Counted from the first letter of the stretch, positions 1 to 5,596 are shown. The stretch: 6,009 nt of DNA from Chromatiales bacterium (GCA_029864785.1 JAOTST010000107.1:1-6009); one strand, 5' to 3'. Program-made: numbers and translations. The notes: generated by a model not told the origin, from the letters alone.

Positions 1-680
1 TAGTGCTCAAAGGTCTCATGGTAGTCGAGGTGATCACGGGTGAGATTGGTGAAGATTGCCGTGTCGATATTGAGTGCAGCCACCCGACTCTGATCGAGTC
101 CATGCGATGAGATCTCCATCACGCTGTTGTCTGCTCCCGCTGCAACCATATCGGCAAGCTGCTGCTGCACCTGCACCGGATCGGGTGTGGTAAAGCCGGT
201 ACTATTGAGTTCACCATAGAGGCCACTGCCCAGTGTACCCATCAAACCACAGGGACTATCTTCGGCAAGTGCCTCAGCGATAAAGTGACTCACCGAACTC
301 TTTCCATTAGTGCCTGTTACACCAATTAGATTAAGACTCTTTGATGGATGCCCAAAGAAACGACCCGCTATCTCACTCACATTATGAGTCATCCCTCGAC
401 TCCAGAATGCGGGGATAGAGAGCTTATCAATATCGAATCCTGTCGCAGAAAAAGGTGGTTCAATAGCGGTAGCTACTGCACCATTATCGATCGCCTGTTC
501 AATAAATTTACCGGCATGACAGCCAAAACCACAAGTCGCCAGAAAGAGGTCACCTGAAACAATTTTACGACTATCGAGCTGAATGCCTGAAACAGTCATC
601 TCAGGTGCAGAGCCATCAAATCCTTTAAACAACATCGGTAACTTGATAGCACCAACTTCGGTTCGAGATAGATTGGCCAT
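1..680 (-). CDS. murE: MurE, UDP-MurNAc-tripeptide synthetase, N-terminal 226 residues (cut by window edge)
   Basis: Cytoplasmic Mur ligase that joins the third residue, usually meso-diaminopimelate in gammaproteobacteria, to UDP-MurNAc-L-Ala-D-Glu using ATP. The frame runs from ATG at 680 to the left edge without a stop. Visible family signatures in order: the DSR substrate-binding motif (residues 36-38), the ATP-binding P-loop GTNGKSS (123-129), TTPDP (164-168), MEISSHGLDQ (188-197) and TNLTRDHLDYH (211-221). The P-loop ends KSS where many MurE proteins have KTT or KTS; serine is a normal P-loop substitute. The domain that selects the third amino acid lies outside the window, so specificity for diaminopimelate over lysine is inferred from taxonomy only. 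Its ATG shares one base with the ftsI TGA stop (TGATG), so translation is probably coupled to ftsI. An AAGGTGAAG stretch inside the ftsI end can serve as ribosome binding site. Confidence 0.97.
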   Translation of the reverse strand, partial: MANLSRTEVGAIKLPMLFKGFDGSAPEMTVSGIQLDSRKIVSGDLFLATCGFGCHAGKFIEQAIDNGAVATAIEPPFSATGFDIDKLSIPAFWSRGMTHNVSEIAGRFFGHPSKSLNLIGVTGTNGKSSVSHFIAEALAEDSPCGLMGTLGSGLYGELNSTGFTTPDPVQVQQQLADMVAAGADNSVMEISSHGLDQSRVAALNIDTAIFTNLTRDHLDYHETFEH

Positions 681-2452
681 CAGCTCTTCACCTTTAACGT
701 CGAAGCGGTTAAACGCACGGCACTTGCGGGTGGTGAGATCGCCATCAGTGATGGTGGTTGCTGTTTAAGATCATCGGGAGGAATATCGAGTAGTCTCAAC
801 GCGCCTGCCATCACCTTTGAAAAGAGTGGGCCGGCGACAACTCCACCATAATAATCACCCGCTTGAGGCTGATCGATTAATGAAATCATCACCAGTCGAG
901 GATCACTAGCAGGCGCCATGCCCGCAAAGATGGCCAGATAATTTTCCTTGTCGTACCCACCTGCTACTGCTTTTCTAACGGTTCCTGTTTTACCGGCAAC
1001 ACGGTAACCTGTGATCTGCGCCTTGGTTCCGGTACCACCGGTCTGAACAACCTTCTCCATCATCGTACGTACTTCACGAGCAACGCTCACTTTCATCACG
1101 CGCTCCCCAGGGATATGATCACCATCGCGATATTTGAGAAAACTCACCGGATGAACCACACCATCGGCAGCAATCGCAGCATAAGCTCGCGCCAACTGTA
1201 GCGGTGTCGCGGAGATGCCGTAACCGTAACCAATCGTTGCCTGCTCAACCTTGCGCCACTGCTGGAACGATCTCAGATGTCCACTCGATTCTCCTGGAAA
1301 CTGGCTGCCCGAATCAATACCAAATCCAAGTCGAGTCAACATGCCCCACATCTCACCCGAATCAAGTGCCATAGCGATCTTACTCGCGCCGACATTGCTC
1401 GACTTTTGCATGACCGTAGTCAGGTCAATCGTGCCATAGTCACGAAAATCACGAATGGTAAAACCTGCCAACTTAAGGCGGCCCGGACTCGTATCAACGG
1501 TAGTGGTTGGTTTAAATTGACCACTCTCAAGTGCCGCCGCAATGGTAAATGGCTTCATGGTCGAACCGGGCTCCATCACATCGGTCAGTGCCCGATTTCT
1601 GAGAGCAGAGCTCTTGAGCTGACGACGATTATTGGGGTTATAGGCCGGTTGGTTGACCATCGCCAACACCTCACCGGTCTTGATATCCAACACCACCGCT
1701 GAACCACCTTTCGCCTGATTGCGCTCCACGGTCGCTTTCAATTCACGATAGGCAAGATACTGCACCCGCCGATCGATACTCAATTCGATATTTTCACCAT
1801 TTATCGAAGGGCTGATACGCTCAACATTTTCAACAATACGACCGTACAGATCCTTAATCACCCGCTTGCTACCGGAAACTCCGCGCAGCTGCTCATCCAT
1901 CATCAGCTCCGCACCCTCCTGCCCCTGATCATCAATATTGGTAAAACCGACCACATGCGCGGCGACCTCACCCATCGGATAGTAGCGACGATACTCACTC
2001 TGTAGTGCGACACCATTGATGTCTAGCTGAGTCACCTTATTCGCCATGCTGGGCGAAACACGTCGACGCAGATAGATAAACCCGCGACCACTATTGCCGC
2101 TAATTTTGCGCTGTAATTGTTTCAGAGGGATTCCCACCGCCTTCGCTAGCGCCGGTAAACGTTTCTGTTGATGAATCAGAACCTTCGGGTTGGCCCACAC
2201 CGAATCGACGGGGGTACTAATGGCCAGAGGCTCACCATTACGGTCGCTAATCATGCCGCGATGAGCAGAAATTTCCACCACCCGTAGAGCACGTGCGTCA
2301 CCCTGACCTTTTAAAAAGGCACTCTGCTCGGTATTCAATTCAACCATACGCCACAGCAGTGCACCCGCCCCAATCAGAAATGCCACCTGTACAAAGTAGA
2401 GGCGGCCTCTGTTCATTGGCGTGCTATCTTTTTTGCGCTCGTTATAGCTCAT
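680..2452 (-). CDS. ftsI: FtsI (PBP3), septal peptidoglycan transpeptidase
   Basis: Class B penicillin-binding protein that cross-links septal peptidoglycan at the division site, working with FtsW and the FtsQLB complex. It has 590 residues; the E. coli protein has 588. A short basic cytoplasmic tail is followed by one membrane segment (about residues 18-37), then the non-catalytic pedestal domain (EISAHRGMISDRNG at about 60-73). The transpeptidase domain carries all three penicillin-binding motifs: STMK with the acylated serine at 297, SSN at 351-353, and KTGT at 488-491. The frame is open further upstream to 2572, but ATG 2452 is the better start. It begins a normal short cytoplasmic tail, overlaps the ftsL stop as ATGA, and has AAGG eight bases upstream. 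The extra 40 residues of the longer reading (glutamine-rich, no FtsI character) are simply ftsL read in another frame. No catalytic residue is missing. Confidence 0.98.
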   Translation of the reverse strand: MSYNERKKDSTPMNRGRLYFVQVAFLIGAGALLWRMVELNTEQSAFLKGQGDARALRVVEISAHRGMISDRNGEPLAISTPVDSVWANPKVLIHQQKRLPALAKAVGIPLKQLQRKISGNSGRGFIYLRRRVSPSMANKVTQLDINGVALQSEYRRYYPMGEVAAHVVGFTNIDDQGQEGAELMMDEQLRGVSGSKRVIKDLYGRIVENVERISPSINGENIELSIDRRVQYLAYRELKATVERNQAKGGSAVVLDIKTGEVLAMVNQPAYNPNNRRQLKSSALRNRALTDVMEPGSTMKPFTIAAALESGQFKPTTTVDTSPGRLKLAGFTIRDFRDYGTIDLTTVMQKSSNVGASKIAMALDSGEMWGMLTRLGFGIDSGSQFPGESSGHLRSFQQWRKVEQATIGYGYGISATPLQLARAYAAIAADGVVHPVSFLKYRDGDHIPGERVMKVSVAREVRTMMEKVVQTGGTGTKAQITGYRVAGKTGTVRKAVAGGYDKENYLAIFAGMAPASDPRLVMISLIDQPQAGDYYGGVVAGPLFSKVMAGALRLLDIPPDDLKQQPPSLMAISPPASAVRLTASTLKVKS

Positions 2453-2709
2453 GGCGAGAGCCTTACAATCTTGCTGCTGTTGGGGATCACCATCTGCAGT
2501 TTGGTGCGGGCAATTTTTTGAATACGACCATGAGTCGCCCAGGTACTCTGCTCCAGTTGCAGACGACCCCAATAGGTATTGAGTTGATCTCGGCGATGCT
2601 GAAGCTGCGTTAACTGCACAAACTCTTTGCGCGACTGGTGTTTGCTATAGATCACTCCCAGAGCACTAGTGAAGGTGACAATGGCGAGAGTTAATATCAT
2701 CCAGCGCAC
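2449..2709 (-). CDS. ftsL: FtsL, bitopic cell division protein
   Basis: Small inner-membrane divisome protein that pairs with FtsB through a periplasmic coiled coil and relays activation to FtsW-FtsI. The 86-residue product has a hydrophobic segment at about 4-21, then a polar helix rich in Q, L and R (about 25-60), then the family-typical LQLEQSTWATHGRIQKIA stretch (about 50-67) and a short tail. E. coli FtsL (121 residues) has a longer cytoplasmic tail; here almost nothing precedes the membrane. The start is uncertain: GTG at 2709 touches its AGG, whereas ATG at 2700 (three codons later) has TAGGG about eight bases upstream and may be the real start. The ATG overlaps nothing upstream because a 160-bp palindromic element separates ftsL from rsmH. 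The end overlaps ftsI as ATGA. Confidence 0.92.
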   Translation of the reverse strand: MRWMILTLAIVTFTSALGVIYSKHQSRKEFVQLTQLQHRRDQLNTYWGRLQLEQSTWATHGRIQKIARTKLQMVIPNSSKIVRLSP

Positions 2710-2711
2710 CC

Positions 2712-2875
2712 TAGGGAGCCTCAGAACAAGTCTGGACGAAATAGATTGTATTCAAAACTTTCAGATTCGAGGCACAAGGCGCACGTAATAGTGAGCTATT
2801 GCGAAGCCTTGCAACGAAGAAGCTGGAAGTTTTGGATGCGAGATATGAGTTCATGGTCTGTTCAGAGTCTCCCTA
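2712..2875. mobile_element. MITE-like palindromic element between rsmH and ftsL, TA-flanked
   Basis: The element proper is 2714-2873 (160 bp), with TA at 2712-2713 and 2874-2875. Both halves are mirror images about 2793.5. On the plus strand the left end reads GGGAGCCTCAGAACA (2714-2728); the reverse complement of the right end reads GGGAGACTCTGAACA, 13 of 15 identical. Further in, CAAAACTT (2753-2760) mirrors AAGTTTTG (2827-2834), and AATAG-TGAG-CTATT (2787-2800) forms the tip. Without gaps about 47 of 78 position pairs match; a one-base offset aligns CAAGGC as well. Terminal inverted repeats, no transposase, small size and flanking TA fit a miniature element mobilised by an IS630/Tc1-mariner type transposase, which duplicates TA. 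Family assignment is inference. It is transcribed as part of the dcw operon and should fold into a long imperfect hairpin. A TACAAT -10-like hexamer lies at 2750-2745 on the minus strand, but no good -35 goes with it. Confidence 0.8.
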
Positions 2876-3820
2876 AGCAACCTTTGCCGTTGTTCGTTCG
2901 GCAACACGCATAGTCGCGCTGCGTGCTCTAGGATTACGCTCCAGCTCTTCCTTCGATGCACGTACCGCCCTGCCGATTAGTTTCAGATCAGGATTAATCT
3001 GATCCGCAGTAATCGGAAGGTCAGGTGGGAAATCATCGCCGCGTGCAAGGTCACGCATAAAGCGTTTGATGAGACGATCCTCAAGGGAGTGGAAGCTGAT
3101 AATTACCAGACGACCACCCGGGGCAAGCATTTCAAGTGCGCTATCGAGAAAGTCCTGAACGGCTTTAAGCTCGGCATTAATCTCAATACGAATCGCCTGA
3201 AACGAACGGGTGGCGGGGTGCTTCTCTCGCTCCCATTTGGGATTGGCCTCAGAGATCACCTTCGAAAGGGACGCGGTATCGGTAAAGGGGCCATGCTCCT
3301 CACGGTGGGCAACAATGGCTCCGGCGATCCGTTTGGCAAAACGCTCCTCACCATATTTTTTGAGTACTAAAGCAATCTCACTGGCCTTGGCCTTTTCCAA
3401 CCACTCAGCGGCACTGATGCCCGAGTCAGGATCCATACGCATATCGAGGGGGCCATTATCACGCATGCTGAAACCACGCTCACTATCATCAAGCTGTGGC
3501 GATGAGACACCTAGATCAAGCAGAATGCCATCGACCTTACCGAGCCAGCCACGATTTTCACACTCATTGTGAAGCGCACTAAAATTGGCGCGCACAATGG
3601 TAAAACGGGAGTCGTCGCCAAAGCGTTCGTTGGCTGTTGCAACTGCCTCGGGATCACGGTCAGTTGCCAGCAGATGACCTTCATCACCCAGCTTTTCAAT
3701 AATTGAGCCACTATGTCCGCCGCGCCCAAAAGTCCCATCTAGATAAATTCCTGTGGGCTTTATGGCGAGAGCATCAATCGCTTCCTGGAGCAGAACGGGC
3801 TTGTGCTCAAACCCGCTCAT
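2873..3820 (-). CDS. rsmH: RsmH (MraW), 16S rRNA C1402 N4-methyltransferase
   Basis: S-adenosylmethionine-dependent enzyme that N4-methylates C1402 in the ribosomal P site of 16S rRNA. It has 315 residues, close to the 313 of E. coli. Family signatures are in order: the SAM-binding loop DGTFGRGGHS (28-37), the acidic end of the second strand at DRD (54-56), LLDLGVSSPQLDD (100-112), RGFSMR and LDMRMD (115-130), HPATRSFQAIRIEIN (201-215), FHSLEDR (243-249) and NPRARSATMR (296-305). The ATG at 3820 overlaps the mraZ stop as ATGA. The stop is TAG at 2875-2873: its TA is the target dinucleotide and its G is the first base of the palindromic element, so the insertion sits exactly in the stop codon and leaves the protein end unchanged. 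Confidence 0.98.
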   Translation of the reverse strand: MSGFEHKPVLLQEAIDALAIKPTGIYLDGTFGRGGHSGSIIEKLGDEGHLLATDRDPEAVATANERFGDDSRFTIVRANFSALHNECENRGWLGKVDGILLDLGVSSPQLDDSERGFSMRDNGPLDMRMDPDSGISAAEWLEKAKASEIALVLKKYGEERFAKRIAGAIVAHREEHGPFTDTASLSKVISEANPKWEREKHPATRSFQAIRIEINAELKAVQDFLDSALEMLAPGGRLVIISFHSLEDRLIKRFMRDLARGDDFPPDLPITADQINPDLKLIGRAVRASKEELERNPRARSATMRVAERTTAKVA

Positions 3821-4281
3821 ATATCGAGCGTCCCTAACTCGGTCGGCAAATTGGTGCTATCGAGCACCGCCTCTTCCTGCCAGCGCGCATTGCGCTCATC
3901 CCAGATTGCCTCGTCCCACAATTCAAATTTTTTGCCCTGCCCAATCAGCACTACCTTCTTGCTGAGGTTGGCGTGTTTACGCAACTTGGTCGGGATCAAC
4001 AGACGGCCATTGCCATCCATGTCGACATCGGTGGCGTTACCCATGAGCTGACGCTTCACCCGTGCAGTCATCGGATTGATGCTGGAGAGCTTATCGAGTT
4101 TAGGTTGTAACTCTTCCCATTCGGGCAGGGGGTAGATCGCCAGACAAGACTCGGCCGTATCGATGGTGATGATCAACTGACCACCACACCGACCGTTGAG
4201 CTGCTCACGATAGCGCGTCGGCACCGCAATTCGCCCTTTCGAATCTAAATTTAACTCTGCAACACCCCTAAACAAGGCCAT
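3817..4281 (-). CDS. mraZ: MraZ, transcriptional regulator of the dcw operon
   Basis: DNA-binding protein of the SpoVT/AbrB fold, known in E. coli to repress its own dcw promoter by binding GTGGG-type repeats. As read from ATG 4281 it has 154 residues with the two tandem half-domains typical of MraZ. Each carries a D-x-x-G-R signature: DSKGR (13-17) and DGNGR (89-93). PLPEWE (51-56) and KFELWDE (118-124) are also characteristic. The start is ambiguous. ATG 4281 directly abuts the AAGGGG Shine-Dalgarno with no spacer, which is poor. TTG at 4275 has the same AAGGGG at six bases and would give a 152-residue protein beginning MFRG, as in E. coli. The open frame up to 4341 would run through the operator and is unlikely. 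A matching operator and promoter lie upstream, supporting autoregulation. Confidence 0.96.
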   Translation of the reverse strand: MALFRGVAELNLDSKGRIAVPTRYREQLNGRCGGQLIITIDTAESCLAIYPLPEWEELQPKLDKLSSINPMTARVKRQLMGNATDVDMDGNGRLLIPTKLRKHANLSKKVVLIGQGKKFELWDEAIWDERNARWQEEAVLDSTNLPTELGTLDI

Positions 4282-4297
4282 CCCCTTTTTTATAAAA

Positions 4298-4317
4298 ATC
4301 CGTTTCGTTTTTCGGAT
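4298..4317 (-). promoter_or_regulatory. Small hairpin plus U-run in the mraZ leader
   Basis: On the transcript strand ATCCG (4317-4313) can pair with CGGAT (4302-4298) around a 10-base A-rich loop, followed at once by a run of five T. This has the form of a weak intrinsic terminator or attenuator between the promoter and the mraZ ribosome binding site. Five base pairs are few, so a regulatory role is only a possibility. Confidence 0.3.
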
Positions 4318-4341
4318 CCACTTTGATCCACTAAAACCCAC
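4317..4341 (-). promoter_or_regulatory. Predicted MraZ operator, three boxes with 10-base period
   Basis: On the minus strand the boxes read GTGGG (4341-4337), GTGGA (4331-4327) and GTGGA (4321-4317), each separated by five bases, so they fall on one face of the helix. Tandem GTGGG-like repeats with a five-base spacer are the known target of MraZ in E. coli. They begin about nine bases downstream of the -10 hexamer and cover the start of the transcript, where bound MraZ would block initiation. Confidence 0.82.
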
Positions 4342-4349
4342 ATTTACAC

Positions 4350-4379
4350 ACTATAGTGAAGAAAATGGGTTTCTGTCAA
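4350..4379 (-). promoter_or_regulatory. Promoter of the dcw operon (Pmra), sigma70 type
   Basis: TTGACA (4379-4374) matches the -35 consensus perfectly. After 18 bases comes TATAGT (4355-4350), five of six matching the -10 consensus. Transcription would start near 4343, giving a leader of about 60 bases before mraZ, with the MraZ boxes at its very beginning. Confidence 0.82.
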
Positions 4380-4602
4380 GAAAATTGCACCTTGAAAAGG
4401 AGAATAGTTTCTTAAAAGACAATAACTTAGGTGATTTTACGAGAGGTGGGATAAACACGCATGAACAACTCGAATTTAATCATAATATTGGCGATTAAAG
4501 TTAAAGTAGAACATTAAGTTCGAGATTTCGGGGGGTGGGAAAAAGACCACAAATTGATCGATTTTTGAACACTTTGGGATGCTTTAGAGCTGAAAATAGC
4601 GG
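4380..4602. other. AT-rich non-coding spacer between the dcw promoter and the rnpB terminator
   Basis: No supported gene lies here. The best reading frame is 18 codons on the plus strand (4461-4517). Two isolated GTGGGA words occur on the plus strand (near 4446 and 4536), but they lack the 10-base tandem arrangement of the operator, so I do not call them MraZ sites. I see no second convincing promoter. Confidence 0.6.
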
Positions 4603-4634
4603 CAAAAATCACCCCTCACTGGCTGCAAGGGGGT
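4603..4634 (-). terminator. Intrinsic terminator of rnpB
   Basis: On the minus strand ACCCC (4634-4630) pairs with GGGGT (4615-4611) across a 14-base loop that may pair further, followed by GATTTTTG (4610-4603). It lies just past the mature 3' end of rnpB, after a separate TTTTTT run at 4640-4635, and should end the RNase P transcript before the mraZ promoter. Confidence 0.6.
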
Positions 4635-4642
4635 AAAAAATT

Positions 4643-4989
4643 AGGTGGGAGCCGACCGATAAGCCGGGTTCTGTCTTGAACAGTCATTCATCTGGGATCG
4701 ACGTCGCCATCGACCTCAAGCAACCTACCCGAGAACCATGCGGGCCGCACGTTGTCCTCCTATTTGGTCTTGCTCCGAGTGGGGTTTACCTCGCCGCTAC
4801 TGTTACCAGCAACGCGGTGCGCTCTTACCGCACCATTTCAACCTTACCGGTCCCGAAAGACTTAGGCGGTATATTTTCTGCTGCACTTGCCGTCGGCTCG
4901 CGCCGCCCAGACGTTATCTGGCACTCTGCCCTGTGGAGCCCGGACTTTCCTCCCTACCCGAAGGTAGAGCGACTGTCTGGTCGACTCCC
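4643..4989 (-). ncRNA. rnpB: RNase P RNA, bacterial type A
   Basis: Catalytic RNA that, with the RnpA protein, removes 5' leaders from tRNA precursors. Ends are set by helix P1: GGGAGTCGACC at 4989-4979 pairs with GGTCGGCTCCC at 4657-4647, leaving a 3' ACCT as in E. coli. Conserved blocks on the minus strand include CCAGACAGTCGC, then GGAGGAAAGTCCGGGCTCC near the 5' side, GGTAAGGTTGAAA, and ACAGAACCCGGCTTATCGGT near the 3' end. The length of about 347 bases is shorter than the 377 of E. coli, partly because hairpin P3 is trimmed to a small UUCG-capped stem (4970-4952). Reading frames across this segment on the plus strand are spurious. In several gammaproteobacteria rnpB also lies upstream of mraZ. 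Confidence 0.97.
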
Positions 4990-4996
4990 GACGCGA

Positions 4997-5024
4997 AAGA
5001 TATAGTAATCGAGGCAAAAAACAA
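4997..5024 (-). promoter_or_regulatory. Possible rnpB promoter
   Basis: TTGTTT (5024-5019) and TATCTT (5002-4997) are separated by 16 bases, and the RNA would start seven bases further on at 4989. Both boxes deviate from consensus. TACTAT at 5007-5002 is an alternative -10. Position supports a promoter here; the exact boxes are uncertain. Confidence 0.35.
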
Positions 5025-5067
5025 CCACTTTTAGAGAAAAATGGGGCATATATATTAAAGAGTCCCC

Positions 5068-5073
5068 TATAAT
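5068..5073 (+). promoter_or_regulatory. TATAAT -10 box upstream of the PqqD-like gene
   Basis: A perfect TATAAT lies 38 bases before the TTG start of the downstream gene. No recognisable TTGACA-like hexamer is found 15-19 bases upstream (GGCATA at 17), so it would need an activator or be a chance match in AT-rich DNA. TTAAAGAG occurs at 5055-5062 and again at 5088-5095, and GAGTCCCC at 5060-5067 and 5103-5110. Confidence 0.4.
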
Positions 5074-5100
5074 CGGTTCCATATTATTTAAAGAGACAAC

Positions 5101-5105
5101 AGGAG
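5101..5105 (+). promoter_or_regulatory. Shine-Dalgarno AGGAG that fixes the TTG start at 5112
   Basis: AGGAG is six bases upstream of TTG 5112, an ideal spacing. The next in-frame ATG is at codon 39, inside the conserved fold, so this ribosome binding site is the main argument for the TTG start. Confidence 0.7.
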
Positions 5106-5111
5106 TCCCCC

Positions 5112-5495
5112 TTGGATCACGCCCACTACTTTAAACGCAACGCCGTCTACAAGGTCGAAGAAAACGAGATCTCGGTAGTTGATGTCCACGAGAACAACAC
5201 CATCACCCCGCTCGACCCGTGGATGGGTGCCGTAGTCTCACTCGCCGATGGACAACACACCATCGCCCAACTGATTCAGCACATGACCGCACAGTACCCC
5301 AACGGTGCGCCCGAAAATCTGCTCAAGACACTAGAATCAGTCATTGAGCGTCTGACCGAAACCGATGTGATTGAACTGACGTTGCGTCCGTCAATCCTTC
5401 CCTACTATCTGCGTCTACCGATGGATGAGCAGGATCCAAAAGAGGCGACCCAGTTGATGATTAATGATGGCTTTTTAAAGCCGCCAGAAGAATAA
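5112..5495 (+). CDS. Small PqqD-like (RiPP recognition fold) protein, function unassigned
   Basis: A 127-residue soluble protein with no signal peptide or membrane segment. Residues about 10-90 resemble the PqqD family. A beta-rich start (VYKVEENEISVVDV) leads into PWMGAVVSLADGQHTIAQLI (36-55), the place where PqqD-like proteins have a G-x-x-x-W/V-x-L-x-D-G-x-x-T pattern. Two helices follow, ending LTETDVIEL (81-89). A tail of about 38 residues beyond the usual domain contains PYYLRLP and ends PPEE. PqqD-type domains bind precursor peptides for radical-SAM or other modifying enzymes, but no such enzyme or precursor is visible here, so that role is not implied. The gene uses TTG as start, diverges from rnpB, and has codon use like the dcw genes (no ATA or AGA codons), suggesting a resident gene. 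Assignment rests on pattern recognition only. Confidence 0.75.
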   Translation: MDHAHYFKRNAVYKVEENEISVVDVHENNTITPLDPWMGAVVSLADGQHTIAQLIQHMTAQYPNGAPENLLKTLESVIERLTETDVIELTLRPSILPYYLRLPMDEQDPKEATQLMINDGFLKPPEE

Positions 5496-5501
5496 AAACA
5501 T

Positions 5502-5551
5502 GACCTTAAATAAAGTATATACGGAATCCGCATATCACTTTATTTAAGGTC
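5502..5551. repeat. 50-base palindrome with perfect 15-base arms after the PqqD-like gene
   Basis: GACCTTAAATAAAGT (5502-5516) is the exact reverse complement of 5537-5551. Inside, ATAT and CGG (5517-5520, 5522-5524) pair with CCG and ATAT (5528-5530, 5532-5535), with one bulged C and one A-C mismatch and a three-base loop. The result is a near-complete hairpin. It begins six bases after the stop codon at 5495 but has no T-run on either side, so it is not a classical intrinsic terminator. It could protect the mRNA end, act as a protein-binding site or be a dispersed repeat. Confidence 0.75.
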
Positions 5552-5596
5552 TCCGTATAACATACGTTAGGCATAAGTGAGGTTTGGGAATATAAA

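Noticed and set aside
2453..2572. Forty extra N-terminal codons for FtsI
   Set aside because: They lie inside ftsL in another frame, have no FtsI character, and ATG 2452 gives the expected short tail and ATGA overlap.
2711..2854. A 47-codon minus-strand frame (ATG 2854 to TAG) within the palindromic element
   Set aside because: It lies wholly in the inverted repeat, has no good ribosome binding site, and its composition is explained by the palindrome. Frames of this kind arise by chance in such elements.
3089..3572. Plus-strand frames of 93 and 120 codons opposite rsmH
   Set aside because: They are antisense shadows of a gene whose motifs are all accounted for on the minus strand.
4282..4341. 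Twenty extra N-terminal codons for MraZ
   Set aside because: This would place the start within the operator at the transcript's first bases, and the added residues do not resemble MraZ.
4461..4517. Eighteen-codon plus-strand frame with a GAGGTGGG-like upstream sequence
   Set aside because: Too short and without any family resemblance; the upstream purine stretch is probably chance.
4444..4540. Isolated GTGGGA words on the plus strand as extra MraZ sites
   Set aside because: They are single, not tandem with 10-base spacing, and lie far upstream of the promoter.
4676..5034. Two overlapping plus-strand frames of about 100 codons
   Set aside because: They are the complement of rnpB, whose conserved helices explain the sequence.
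5556..5572. TATAAC...CGTTAGGC resembling integron attC core sites (GTTAGGC) just before the AT-rich gene
   Set aside because: The inward and outward cores are only four bases apart, and the nearby palindrome does not start with an RYYYAAC core, so no attC-sized folded site can be drawn. No integrase is visible.
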